A stretch of DNA of 64,000 nucleotides, taken from Blastomyces gilchristii SLH14081 (Eukaryota; Ascomycota; Eurotiomycetes; Onygenales; Ajellomycetaceae). Under the pieces are notes generated by a model. The model saw only the letters and a program-made list of their open reading frames with translations. It was not told the DNA's origin and did not search any database. Of this stretch, positions 51,035 to 62,537 are shown piece after piece. Positions within the stretch are counted from its first letter, which is position 1. The number at the start of each line of letters is the position of its first letter. The position numbers and the translations under genes were made by a program. Location of the stretch: the NCBI RefSeq assembly GCF_000003855.2, contig NW_003101682.1:3338619-3402618 (forward strand). Reading direction: 5' to 3'.

Positions 51035-51532
51035 TTATCTTTTATAAAGTGAATGTAAAAGTTACTTGAGTAATCACTTTCATCTTATTCTCATCTCAAG
51101 AATCAGTCATCTCATTATTTATCATCTTAATGTTAAGATTCTTTATCAGTGTTTGCATCACAAGTTAAATCATATAAGTAATGCAGAGAATATGACCTTA
51201 TTTATCATTCTGAAAATGCAGAGTCAATTTTTACTTCATGCTCTTTATCATAGTATAGTTATTCACAGTATTATCAGTTATAATTGTAAGAAGACTGAGA
51301 CTAATATTTTAATAGTTCTTTTTAATCTCTGTTATTAATATCTCTGTTATATAATTCTCAGTATAACTACTGATCAATTATTCAAATTCAATTAATATCT
51401 CTTAATAAGTTCAGTTCTCATCAATGTAATAACATGTAACTCTTATAAATGTAAGATTGTTTGTACTAGTTCATGTATTCACTGTAAGAGACACTCTTCA
51501 ATGATTCTTCAACTCTGATTCTAGATATTATA

Positions 51533-51884
51533 GCCCCGGTGGCCGAATGATTAATGCAGCCACCTGGTAGCGCCTTGGTGTGGGAAACCAAGGTGTGTGG
51601 GTTCGAAACCCGCAGGGGATACATTAAATCCGGAACTCAAGCACCTCAGGTTTGTAATAAATACAGAGGTGTATAAATCACTTCAATAAAATTGCTCTAT
51701 GTTCCTGAGCTGGGAAGTTATTATCCCATGTATTTAATTGTCACTTCTTTGTATTTCCTATGTTCTTGTTATCTTGGCATGATCTCAACACCTGTATTTC
51801 CTCCTGTATAATCAACACTTGGCCTGTATTTAACATCACGCAAGGACTCATCATAAGCTCCGCTTGTATATGAGTATAATGAAA

Positions 51885-51914
<30 letters not shown>
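51533..51914 (+). mobile_element. tRNA-derived SINE, copy 4
   Basis: About 382 bp, plus strand, with head gccccggtgg, A box, variable-arm stem, B box ggttcgaaacc and an (AAT)n tail. A 12-bp duplication, tctagatattat, flanks it (51520-51531 and 51915-51926). It interrupts the hAT transposase remnant between its N-terminal block and its core. Confidence 0.94.
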
Positions 51915-51915
<1 letters not shown>

Positions 51916-52812
51916 CTAGATATTATGTATTAACTGTGTAGTGTGTCTCAAGGTTGAACTGAAGAAATGATTGATATGAAATATGAAGATTTGAACTAAG
52001 CATTTAAAGAAGTGTTCAGAATTCAGACTTTTCAATTAATTGAAGAGAAAGATTCAGAGATATATATATATAAAGTAATTATTCACAGAAGTTATCAGAT
52101 ATGAGTTATGAAATCAGAGTACTGATATATGATTGTTTTCACATGATTTTCTTCAAATTAGAAAGTTAGTATTATTAAAAATTATTATCTGATAGAGTAA
52201 TATATCAGCTTAGTAGTAATTTTCTGATTATTTTTCTTTTATTATTTGCATTCTGATAACTTCAGATGTCAGAAAATTTTATCAGAGTGATAATTAGTTT
52301 ATAATAAATGTTTCTGAATGAAGTTACAGTCATTATAACAGAGAGATAACTCTTCAGTAATCTACAATATAATCTGTTAATAATTATTTCATAGTTTATT
52401 TTAATATTTATATTGAGTTTTTCATAAATTTTATGACCTAAAATCAGATATAAAGAATGAAGTGATCATTTATTGTAATTAAAAGAGAGTATTCTGTGTT
52501 AAATTGTAAATAACATAGACTTTGTAATTCACAGTAATTTCTTAAAGAGTTTATGAATCTTCAATAGAAGTAAAAGAAGTAAAAGAAGTGAATTGAGAAG
52601 ACATGATAAAGATTTAAGAAAGATGATATTTTATTTTTAATAAAGATAATAACTGATTACTAATATATATAAGAAGAATTATTATAAGAGAAAATAATCT
52701 TCATTCTTAGCTTAGTTATAATTTTAGTACTAACTCGGATTGAATATCATCAATGTATAAAAGTAAATAAATAATCTTGATTAATCTCTATTATATTTCT
52801 TGAAATATATTA

Positions 52813-54490
52813 TCATGAAAGATACAGCGCTTCACCACGAACTCGCTCGATTTTTCGAATAAGAACCCGCCGATAGATCCATCAAAAAGCCCTCGATCAT
52901 ACAAGCATTTTGACCCCATCGCTGACCGCATACCCCGTGTGGTGGTGGAGTTATCCAGTCAAATGTGAACCAGATGTTGTTTGAAACTCCTGTGTGGGAT
53001 TATCCCGTGTTCTCCCCTATCACACCACAACCCCGGGCCAAATTGCCATACAAATTGTAAGGTGAAGAGACCTAGTCATATGCATCAATCTTCTTGATTT
53101 TGGAAGATCTCTAATCTGTAATTGTGGAGATATCTGAGGAGTGATCTCTGCAAAAACCCTGTTCATCTTTGATGTTTCAAAACATCAATGCCAAGTCTCA
53201 CCCTTGTACCGCCCCTCTCAATCTGGCCCATCCCCGGCAGAAAAATACAAAAAGATACCTCAGTGATAATATCAAGCACATAATTAACAGACACTTCTGA
53301 AGTGCAATATTCACAGTCTGTCTTCAGTATATCTAGACATCAATGTCAAGTCTCACTCTTGTACTATCTCTCTCAAACAGGCTCATTCTCAGCAGAATAA
53401 TACAAAAAGATATCTTGACAACAGTATTTGATATATAATCAGCAGACAATGAGTTAACAGAATAAGTTAACAGCATATCAATAACTATAAATTCAGTATA
53501 TTTCAAGATCTGAGTGAGCCTTTGATCTCTGCACAGTGAGATATATTAAATCTAGTTTTAATATCTTAATATTCAATAGATTCTGCAAGAGATTGAGAAC
53601 AGTAATACTAAATTTCTATTAAATTTGAGAATTAAATCTGTATTGATATAATCATTGATAAAGTCTTCTATTTTAAGATATAAATAACTAGTTTCTCTAC
53701 ATCTCACTGACAATATTTATATTATTATATAGAAACAGACTTATATTCTCTATAATATTAAGATTCTGAAGAGAAAAAGTCTTGATAGAGAGTATACAGT
53801 AGTATATATCTTAGCAGTTTCTATCTCATTCTTCTGCAGCAGTTATTGCAAAAAAAAAGATCTTAGAAATAGTTTTTTACTTCTCTTGAAAAAGTAAGGT
53901 GTTTTTCTCTAAGTTTTATACAATATTCTTATAAAGAATTAAAAATAGAGTTATTTTCTATCATAATTTGACATTCTTTTAAGTAAGAATTACTTTTTCA
54001 GTGACTGAAGAGATTTTATTAATACTTAATTCTTTTTTACACTCTTTATTAACTGATTTGAGTTGCACACTTGTTGTGTGAGAAAAATTGCATAATTTAG
54101 AATAAAATTGAATAGTTTTAATCAATTTCTCTGCAAAAATTGATTTATTTTTTATCAGTTTTTCTCTCAAAAACTGTCATATCATCTGATTTATTATTAA
54201 CTGATATCATACTTTTTCTCACTGTATCTCAAGAAAGAGATTGTAAAGATTTTATTGATTTATGTTAAAAATCAATTTTAGTTTATTAGATTCTCTTCAA
54301 AAATCTAATCTAGTTACTGAACTAGTGTGAAAAAAATCAGATATTGTATACACAAAATTTTGTATTCTTCTTTTAAAACAGTCTGACCAACTTTTCAATT
54401 CAAAAGAGTTTAATAAATATCTCAATTGAATCAGTCTGATCAACTTTTCATTGAGTAAGAACAATAAGTTCAAAAGTACACTCAGTTGAT
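52813..54490 (+). promoter_or_regulatory. LINE copy 2 5' UTR with two 155-bp-period monomers
   Basis: No coding sequence is recognised with confidence. Two related segments of about 120 bp start at 53183 and 53338 (period 155), both with a catcaatg-caagtctcac core. The first keeps GG, CC and CG; the second is mutated. Repeated 5' monomers act as promoters in some LINEs, for example mouse L1, so a promoter role is inferred. The segment 53938-54490 is absent from copy 1 and may encode the start of ORF1 or be an insertion. Confidence 0.55.
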
Positions 54491-55287
54491 ATGGAAAAAG
54501 ATGCTTTCTCAAATGCTATTTCTGAGATTGAAATTCTGAAGAGAAGAAAAAAAGAAGAAATAGAGAAATAATAAGTTCTTGAAATACAGGAACTTGAAAA
54601 AGTAAGTAAAATTCTTAGAGAGCAGTGTCTGAGTAAGATGAATGAAGAAGTTCTGTTAATTCTTCATACTCAGGCTAGATAACTACAGAAAGTGATCAAG
54701 TTCAAACTTGATATTTCAAACACAGTTCTAAAAACTTTGAAAATTTCTAATACAATTACTGATTCTTCAGTTTACTCTTCTTTCTTTTCTACCTCTTCTT
54801 CTTCTTCTTCTTTAAATCAGACGAAAACATATGCTCAAGCAGCTGAATCTACTGTCTCTAAATCTGCTATCTCTAAATCTACTGTCTCAAAACCTGCTCA
54901 AAATTCTGAGAAAACTGAGAAGAATACTGCTCATACTTCTATTGATAGAAGAGTGAAGAAAAAAATGCAAAAAGAGAAAAATCTTTAAATCTTCAGAAAT
55001 AGAAGACTTATTCTCAGTCTCAAATCAGAACATCTTGCAAAGAAACAAGCTAAACTCAAATCTCATTTTCAGAATTAGAAATGAAATTACCAAGCAGTTC
55101 TTTTCTCAGTTAATGACTGATATTGAAGTTCAAAAACTAGTTATAGCTTCAATTGAGTTATCTTTCTTTGAAAATTTCATTTTCTTAACTACAATATTTG
55201 AATTCAGTGCAGAATTTCTCATTCAGAAGCAGTTGAGATTTCTGCTTTTCAAAATAGTTATAATCTACTATCTGATGATAGTGATTA
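54491..55287 (+). pseudogene. LINE copy 2 ORF1, lacking the zinc knuckles
   Basis: The frame starts at an ATG at 54491 and keeps the Ser-rich and basic segments (stop-free 54692-54988). Near 55220 the sequence jumps from a position matching copy 1 at about 33232 to one matching about 26740, so the whole Cys-rich zinc-knuckle region is missing. Two shared bases (aa) lie at the join. It ends with the same S-D-D-S-D-stop as copy 1. In-frame stops are also present. Confidence 0.82.
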
Positions 55288-55317
55288 GATTCTACTCTAT
55301 CTCTACTCTCTTTTAGT

Positions 55318-58300
55318 ATGAATATACAATAAAAACAATAAAAAAAGTTTAAAAACTCTTCAAAAATCACATTTATTCAAAATAATGTGAATAGAAACTC
55401 AAATTGCAGTTATTCTTATCTTCAGATTGTATTTGAAGCAAAAGTTGACTTTGTACTTCTTCAAGAATCAAACTTTGATACTGAGTAAAAATACATCATT
55501 TTTTATTCAAGCTATTACTACTTTCTTCCTGAAAAATCTGAGATAAAATCAAGAGTAGTGATCTATGAGAGAAAAAGATCAAGATATCAATTTAATTTGA
55601 GATTTGATATCATATCTGACTCTGATATTCTAGTGAGTGATATTATAGATAAAGAGAATGAGTTTGATACTATTCAACTTATAAATATCTATAATCAAAA
55701 GTCATTGAAAGAAAACAACAATATCTGAACAATTAGTAGTGGATTTTTAAATATAACTCTCTTAAAAAACTCTATGATTGTAGAAGACTTTAATGCACAT
55801 CATCTCTGATGAAACTCAGAGTGCATAAGAGCAGTAAGAGTAGATAAACTGATTAAATGAACTTTTGAGTATTTAATAGAGTTAGTTAACAAGTCTGATC
55901 AATAAACATTTTTGGAAAGAATATGATACAGAAATCTATTATAGATCTAACTTTCATGTCACAAAGTCTAATTGAAAAAAGACTTATAAACTGATTTATT
56001 GATTCAAATGAAATCTCAGAATCAGACCATGAGATCATTCAATTTAATATTGAACTGAGTGAAAAACAAAGAAGTGAAAATTCTCTTCTCTCTAATCAGT
56101 ATAACTTTGAAAAGGCTGATTGAAAAGCAGTTGAAGAAAGAGAAAAACAGCTGAAATCTGAAAGACAGAGTGAGCTCTATTGAAATCAAAGTTAAGATAT
56201 CTTAAATGAAATGCTTGAGAATAGAGTAAAGCTGATTACATCTATTCTTCTAATAAGTATTGAAGAAAATATTTCAAAGAAAAAGTCTTCTGAGTATTTC
56301 AATCCTTGATGAAATGAGAATATCACTTCTAAAAGAAAGCAATTAGTCACTGTGAAGAGAGATTGAAAGAATAACTTAATATCTGATGAAGAGTTCAAAG
56401 CTATTTGAAATGAGTATTTTTCAGATATTAAAAAAGTCAAAACAGATTGCTGGAACAAATTTCTTAAAGAAGTATAAGAAAAAGAAGTTTTTAAAGTCTT
56501 TAACTATACTAAAATAAGAAGTGTAGCAAAGCTTTTAACCTTAGAATATGAATTTCAGAATGAATTGTATACAGCAAACTCTTTTGAGGAAAAATATCAA
56601 GCTTTTATAAGAATTCTCTTTCAAAACTCATCACATTTAGAAGAGGAGAATATGTCATTTCATGAATATATTGATGAAAATAACTGGGAATAATCTAAGC
56701 TTACATGTGATGAACTAGAGTCAGTAATATTCTCAAGTTCAATTAAGACTGCTGCAGGGCCTGATTCAAGTAATCACTTAATTATTTAAAACACATATTT
56801 CTACTTGAAGAATGAATATTTTGAGCTCTTTTTCAATCTCTTAAAAAATGAGTATTATTCTGAATACTGAAGAGAAGCTACTGAAATAATTCTTGCAAAA
56901 CCTAATAGAAAAGCTTCAATTTCTAAGTCATATAGAGTAATATCTCTGTTAAACTGTTTGAGAAAAACTCTAGAAAAGATAATAGCTACTAGATTATATT
57001 TTATATACTCTATTAGTAATTCTCTTCTATTTAATGAATAAATAAGAGATAGAAAACAATGTTCTGCAATTGACACTGTTCTTTCAGTGATTCATGATAT
57101 TCAAGTAGCAAAGCATGAAGACCTTGTCTCAACTGCAGTTTTTATTGATATAAAAGATGCATTTAATTATGTTTCAATGTCTAAGATGATTTAAACTTTG
57201 AAGATGTTAAAACTGTCACTTTCTCTAATAAAATGAGTTAATTGTTTTATATCTAAAAGAATTATATAACTATTCTTTGATGAAAGAAAACGAGATAAAA
57301 CTGAGATAAAAATAGAAGTATCACAAGAATCTTCAATCTCATCTGTTTTATTTGCAATATACACTGCATATCTATTCAAGAATAGAGAGATGAAAATAGT
57401 GAGATCTTCAAGTTATATAGATGATATTTATGTACTCTACAGTTCAAAGATAATCAAAGAGAATTGAGAAATAATTGAGAAAGTAGTAAAGAAAATCTTT
57501 ATTAGAGCAGATATCAATCTAATTCAATTTGATATGAATAAAACTGAGTTAATTCACTTTTTTTCCAGATTTAATGAGAAAGAACTATGTCTAACTCTTT
57601 TGAATAAAGAGATTAAACTCAGTTTGAATGTCAAATGACTAGAAGTATGGTTAAACACCAAGTTGAATTTTAAATATTATATTCAACAAAGAATCATCAA
57701 GACAGAGAGACTACTGAATAGTATAATCAGACTATTAAATACTGAGAGAGATCTATTCTTTCAGACTATGAGATAATTATACATAGCCTGTATTATCTCA
57801 GTAGCTGATTATGAAGTTCAAGTTTGATGAAATAATCAAGATAACTTCACTGAACTTGTTCAAAGTCTATAAAACAGAGCTTCAAGAACAATTCTGAGAG
57901 CATTCAAATCATCTTCTATTAAAGCAATGAAAATTAAAGCCTCAATTTCATCTTCTACTATTCAATTTGAAAAGACCTGTATAAACTATGCTGTGAGAGT
58001 CATGAAGATGAGCTCAAATCATATAATCAGAGAAAGAGTCTCTTCTTCATTTTCATTAGTTAACTCAGAAAATGAACTGAATTGAAATAGATTTCTTGAT
58101 TGAAATGAGAGTAATGCTTTAAAGAAAATGCTCTCTCAACTGTATAGACTATGTTCACTTATTAAGAATCAATTTTCTTTATTAAATGTTGAGAAAATTG
58201 ATCATGTGAAGATATCTCTCTGAAGAGAAAAGCTGAAATCTCGCATAGACTTATAAATAAGTGAACTATCTAAAGAGAGAGAATATGAACAGTATTTGAA

Positions 58301-59267
58301 GAAGATCTCTATAATCAATATAAAAGACTCTACTCTGATTTACTCAGATGACTTAAAAAATGAGAATTTGAATAGATTAGACACAGACATTGCTTATACT
58401 GAAGATAATATTAATTTTATCTCAGATTTCTGGAATTTAGACTGTGAATTTGAAGTCTTTAATGCTGAACTATTTATAATAGTGAAAGCTTTCAAACTCA
58501 TTGAAATACAATCTCATAAAAGAGGAAATAGTTTGAAAGAGATATGAATATTCTCTGATAGTCAAGCTGCTTTAAAAAGACTTAGAAATAGTCAGATTCA
58601 TAATAATCAAATTAATCTTGAACTGATTTTAAACTCTATTTTGAAAATTCAAAAAAGAAGAATATCAAAACTGATAATTCATCTGCATTGAGTTCCTGCT
58701 CATATGAATATTCATGACAATGAATTGGCTGATTCAGCTGTAAAAAAAGCTTCAGAATTAAGCAGATCTATTCAAAAAACAGTGTTCTGATCTTTCATAA
58801 AGAGAAAGATAAAAGAATCTTGTTTAAATAAATGAAATAAAAGTGGACAGAAATAAAAGAAGAGCATACATTATTCAAGATTTGAGACAAAATCAAAGTG
58901 AAAATCTTGTTCAATTAAATGTAAAAAGAAAATATTCTCATCTATAATTCAGCTAAAACTAGGACATGATTATTTCAAATCCTATATACAAAGATTTGAT
59001 GATAGATTTAATTCATCAGAGTGCTCATTCTGCAATGCAAATGAAAATTCTGAGTATATTGTAATGTATTATGCATTATACAATAGTCTCAGAGTCAGAT
59101 TAAAGAAGAAGTATGATTTAAATCAATTAAATATGAGGTTCTTATTCTCAACTGAGACAGGAATTAAATACTTAATAGACTTTCTATCAGAAACTCAAGC
59201 AGCTATAAGAAAATGGCTGAATTCAGAAGTATCTGAATATGAAGAGATGGAAATTGATTAGATATAA
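55318..59267 (+). pseudogene. LINE copy 2 ORF2 (endonuclease-RT-RNase H), decayed
   Basis: Collinear with ORF2 of copy 1 over its full length, starting with ATG at 55318, about 30 bp after the ORF1 stop. It has the endonuclease end with S-D-H-E near 56020, RT with D-I-K-D-A-F near 57145 and an intact Asp pair in Y-I-D-D near 57417-57428, and RNase H near 58390-58760 with F-S-D-S-Q. The C-terminal stop-free stretch is 59064-59261. Stops are mostly TGA at Trp and TAA at Gln sites. Confidence 0.88.
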
Positions 59268-59642
59268 TCTATTAAAGCAGCTATACACTATCTTTTAATA
59301 ATTTTATTTTGTTATAGTCTCTCTTTACTGTACTTGTTTCTTTCTGTTCTTTTCTATCTATCTATTTAATATCTCTATCTTTAAGACAATGTTCTCTTTT
59401 CCTTTGTCATGATATTTTTAAATGATTTCAAATTATCAAAAGGTGTTGAAATACTGCAATTTGTAAACAGTTTTTGTATTCTGAGCTGGAATTTTCTGAT
59501 TTTGCATATCTGAAATTGATAAATGTATAATAGTTGACTCTATAGATATAGGAAAAACCCTGAGATCTAAAGATTCTCAGGTAGATGTCATAGTCTCTGA
59601 CTGCATACATCTATAATTGAAGAATAATAATAATAATAATAA
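59268..59642 (+). other. LINE copy 2 3' UTR and tail
   Basis: About 350 bp of 3' UTR conserved in copies 1 and 3, ending ctataattgaagaat followed by (AAT)n. The block just before the tail matches the last block of the SINE (tataat, g or t, gaagaat). Confidence 0.85.
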
Positions 59643-59657
59643 TCTTGAAATATATTA

Positions 59658-59934
59658 ATATTGTAAAAGAGAGTGTTATCAAATTATATTATTAGATAAT
59701 ATCATTAAAAATATATTAATATTATGAATATCAATGTGGAAAAAATATTGATATATATACATTATATTGATTTGTGAATCATAATAGTTAAATATATGTA
59801 TATATTATTCCTGACATTGATAATTGATTACAACTTGTACAATAATTTTTGAAAATTCAAAATTAATTTCAATTATTAACTAATAGTTATAAACTCGTAA
59901 CTAACTAATATAAAAAGAAATAAACTTTTTCTAT
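59658..59934. other. Very AT-rich stretch, nothing recognised
   Basis: Dominated by tatatatt-type phrases. No coding frame stands out. It belongs to the right part of the hAT region. Confidence 0.4.
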
Positions 59935-60749
59935 TTATTATCTTTCTTCTTTTTCTCATTCTTCTTATCATTCTTTATAATTCACTTTTCATTCTTATTC
60001 TTCTTCTTCTTCTTCTTATCTGAGATAATCACTATCTCAAAATCTTTCTTCACTATCTTCTTAGAGAGGGGTTTCTACTGCTTTCTCTCAGTCAGATTAA
60101 TCTGTGTCTTAAAATCCTGCATTTTCTGATCTGCTGTCTCATGTTTCACTTCAGTAGTAAGCAGATTGACATGCTCAGAGAGCAGAGCTGTCTTCTCAAT
60201 ATTCTGAATTATGAAGTGCATTTGAGATCTGAATAAGATCTCAATTCTCTTCTTCTCTGCCAGCTTCTGCTAATCAATTAGAGAACAGAAGTATTATCAA
60301 AAATTATTCTCTTTTAATAAAAAACTTATCAGTTTTAACTTCTTTATCTCTCACTTTAATACTCTCTCAATCTTCTTCTACTGCTATTTATTTATAGTAA
60401 CACTTTTCTTCTCTCTCTCTCTCTTTGTCTTAGTCTTAAATCATTCTTAGAACTTCTTCTGATCTCACTGCTACTGTATGAGACTCTTCACTGTCTTCTT
60501 TTTCAATCTCTCATAGATGATATTCTCTGCATTATTTCTATACTTAGTTCAGTCTAAATCTATCAGAAGTGTTACTTAAAATTATTATCATTCTACTTTC
60601 TTACAAAGTCTCTTCAAGATATTATAACATGTCTTATAATCTGTCTCTGCTTGCTTAAACATCTTCTTCTTCTCTCTCTTCAATCTGTGATAGTACTGAC
60701 GCACCTTGATGATCTGCCGAACTGCAGAATATTTGAAGAAGAATGACAT
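59935..60749 (-). pseudogene. Unrecognised basic, coiled-coil-like ORF, decayed
   Basis: Starts with ATG at 60749 and stays open for about 50 codons before a TGA-TAA pair; a frame with further TGA or TAA stops then continues to about 59940. The translation is rich in Lys, Glu and Gln with heptad-like stretches and a Lys-rich C-terminus. I do not recognise it. The start region (60690-60722) keeps three CpGs, more than its surroundings. It lies inside the hAT boundaries on the same strand as the transposase, so it may be a passenger gene of that element or a remnant of another. Confidence 0.4.
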
Positions 60750-60805
60750 GATTGATTTTAATAAGTGTTAAGAGAGAGTGAAGACAAGAAGAGATAACTA
60801 GCAAT

Positions 60806-60806
60806 G

Positions 60807-60857
<51 letters not shown>

Positions 60858-60892
60858 TAGTGATAATAATAATAATGATAATAATGATGATG
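60806..60892. repeat. (AAT)n microsatellite
   Basis: About 15 perfect units followed by interrupted aat, gat and gatgat units. Its composition matches the LINE and SINE tails, but no LINE or SINE 3' end adjoins it, so its origin is unclear. Confidence 0.85.
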
Positions 60893-61996
60893 AAAGAAGA
60901 AGTGTATTAAAATATATTATTAACTTATCAAATATAAAGAGACTTAAAGAAACTATTAACAGCTTTCAGAGATGTATAGAAACAGCTACAGTATTACATA
61001 ACAACATTATCTGCATTTAATACATACACTATTGATATTCTGTGTATGCAGTTATCATATAATCTATATCAGAGATATATGTAGAAAACAGATGTTTATT
61101 ACTAGAGAGAATGATTGCAGTGATTCTCCCTTTTCATATTATAAAGATAAGGTATTCTCATTTCTCTCTTCTCTCTTTTCTCTTCTTCTTCAATTCATTA
61201 CTAAGTTCAAGCTGGTATGAAAACTATTAAAACACTCTTAGAAACTCTCAAATTAAAGAGTATAGACTAATCAAATTTTAAATACAGAAGAATCAAATTA
61301 CATTCAATAATACTAATTATTTATTCTCTCTTAATAAAATAACAGTTACATCTTTCTCTTTCTTCTCTCTCAAATGAAATATGACCTGTGAAAAGTTAGT
61401 ATCATGTCAGATCATAATAATCAACACAGCATCAGTATGCAGAACTGTATATATATCATGCATACTGAACTGAGAGACTGTGTGAATTACAAATCAGTAG
61501 CAGCATCTCAGAGAGAGTCATACAGTATGAGAAAGTTATAACTCTCAGCTATATATGCAGAGAGTGAATCACTGCAGTAAGTGTATATATATTGTATAAA
61601 AATAACACTTTTTAATAACACTCAGTCTCTGATATCATGAAAATAGAGTCTCTCTGTGAGATTCATTTTTATCAAAAGTTAGAGAATTTTATATTTCTTA
61701 AGATCATCTTCATATATCTTATCTGTGAAATTAATAAAGAGAATCATTGATTTCAGTATTATATTCTTAATATTATTCAAGTAACAGCAGAGTTCACTCT
61801 GACCATACTTTTTAAGTATATATTTTCTAATTATTCACATTTGTACAGATATACACTTATTATTTATTAGATAATATTAAGATAATAACTCATCACAGCT
61901 GTGTTACTCTTACTATAAGAGATATATAATTAATAATGAATATTATAAAGACTCTGAGAAGTGAGTATTTTAAAAGTGCTGTGACTCTGCAATCTT
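60893..61996. other. AT-rich stretch, nothing recognised
   Basis: No domain is seen. A phrase, taacacttttt followed by aataacactca, at 61603-61624 also occurs in the MITE at 4228-4249, which suggests that this part is old hAT sequence. Confidence 0.4.
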
Positions 61997-62165
61997 GATT
62001 TTTATTATTTTTATTATTTATTTTTTTCTCTTTTTTTCTTATTTTTATTTTTTTATTTTTCTTTTATTTGTTGTATTTTTTTCTTTCTCTTTTTTTTATT
62101 GTAATTTTTTCTTGTTTTTGTTTTATTTTTTATTTTTATTTTTTTGTTATATTTTGTATTTTTTT
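61997..62165. repeat. Poly-T-rich low-complexity tract
   Basis: About 170 bp made almost only of T with scattered A, C and a few G. No gene or structured repeat is visible. Confidence 0.85.
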
Positions 62166-62537
62166 CATAATTAAAATTATATGAATTATAATCTATGTTT
62201 AGAAAAGTAATGATATTTGATAATACTCTCTATTGAATTTTCAACAAATGAGCACTACATTATGATATTATATAAGTGAGAAATGATTTCATAGTCTTAT
62301 TTAATATCATTCAGAATAATGAGATCAGAATGAAAATATAACTAAGAATTTAAACATATTCTTTATCTGAGACTAGATTTTTATTTGAAAAGTGAATCTG
62401 AGATCTTTAATATTTAAAATAACATAATTTGAGGTTAATATGATGAACATAAATTATGATCAGAAGTAATGCTTTTAGATAATATGATAACTGTAAAGTT
62501 TGATTCTGATCTCAGACACGGTCACACGGTCAGTCTA
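62166..62537. other. hAT right terminal segment
   Basis: Non-coding sequence ending at the hAT terminus. The last 28 bp (cagacacggt, acac, ggtcagtcta) match the right end of the MITE at 4444-4471 with few changes and keep two CpGs. Confidence 0.65.

Larger units (their letters stand above)
49890..52812 (-). pseudogene. hAT transposase, decayed
   Basis: Read on the minus strand from right to left, skipping SINE 4. The N-terminal part (52812 to about 51930) has a block like L-Q-L-I-E-K-S-E-F, which in related fungal hAT proteins precedes the catalytic core. The core near 51530-51200 shows C/N-T-W-T-S-T-N-N and then I-T-D-N-T-V-N-N-Y-T-M, close to the conserved hAT T-D-N-A-x-N-N motif. The C-terminal dimerisation region near 50110-49920 contains L-E-W-W-K and I-Y-Q-Y-H-W. 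TGA replaces Trp and TAA replaces Gln at many sites. The extreme N-terminus (a BED-type zinc finger in the family) is not found; LINE copy 2 inserted there. Confidence 0.78.
52813..59642 (+). mobile_element. Tad1-like LINE copy 2, full length
   Basis: A 6830-bp element on the plus strand with a perfect 15-bp duplication, tcttgaaatatatta (52798-52812 and 59643-59657). The layout is 5' UTR with two monomers, ORF1, ORF2, 3' UTR and an (AAT)n tail after ataattgaagaat. It is inserted in the hAT region. The first 430 bp keep many CpGs; the rest is mutated. ORF1 carries an internal deletion of about 0.8 kb compared with copy 1. Confidence 0.95.
49475..62537 (-). mobile_element. hAT transposon region with nested SINE and LINE
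   Basis: Both ends show hAT termini of the family seen in the MITE at 3966: left tagactgaccgg, right ending cggtcagtcta, matching for the first 11 bases when inverted. A decayed hAT transposase lies inside on the minus strand. SINE 4 (51533-51914) and LINE copy 2 (52813-59642) are nested within it; removing them leaves about 5.8 kb. The flanking 8-mers do not match (gtcttata at left, tgaaaaag at right), so the ends may come from two copies or from a rearranged one. Confidence 0.65.

Noticed and set aside
51066..51338. A 90-codon plus-strand frame rich in His and Cys
   Set aside because: It is antisense to the hAT transposase core, whose T-D-N-x-x-N-N motif is readable on the other strand.
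60806..60892. The (AAT)n run as the tail of a further LINE or SINE
   Set aside because: Neither the gaagaat block nor any LINE or SINE 3' sequence adjoins it on either side.
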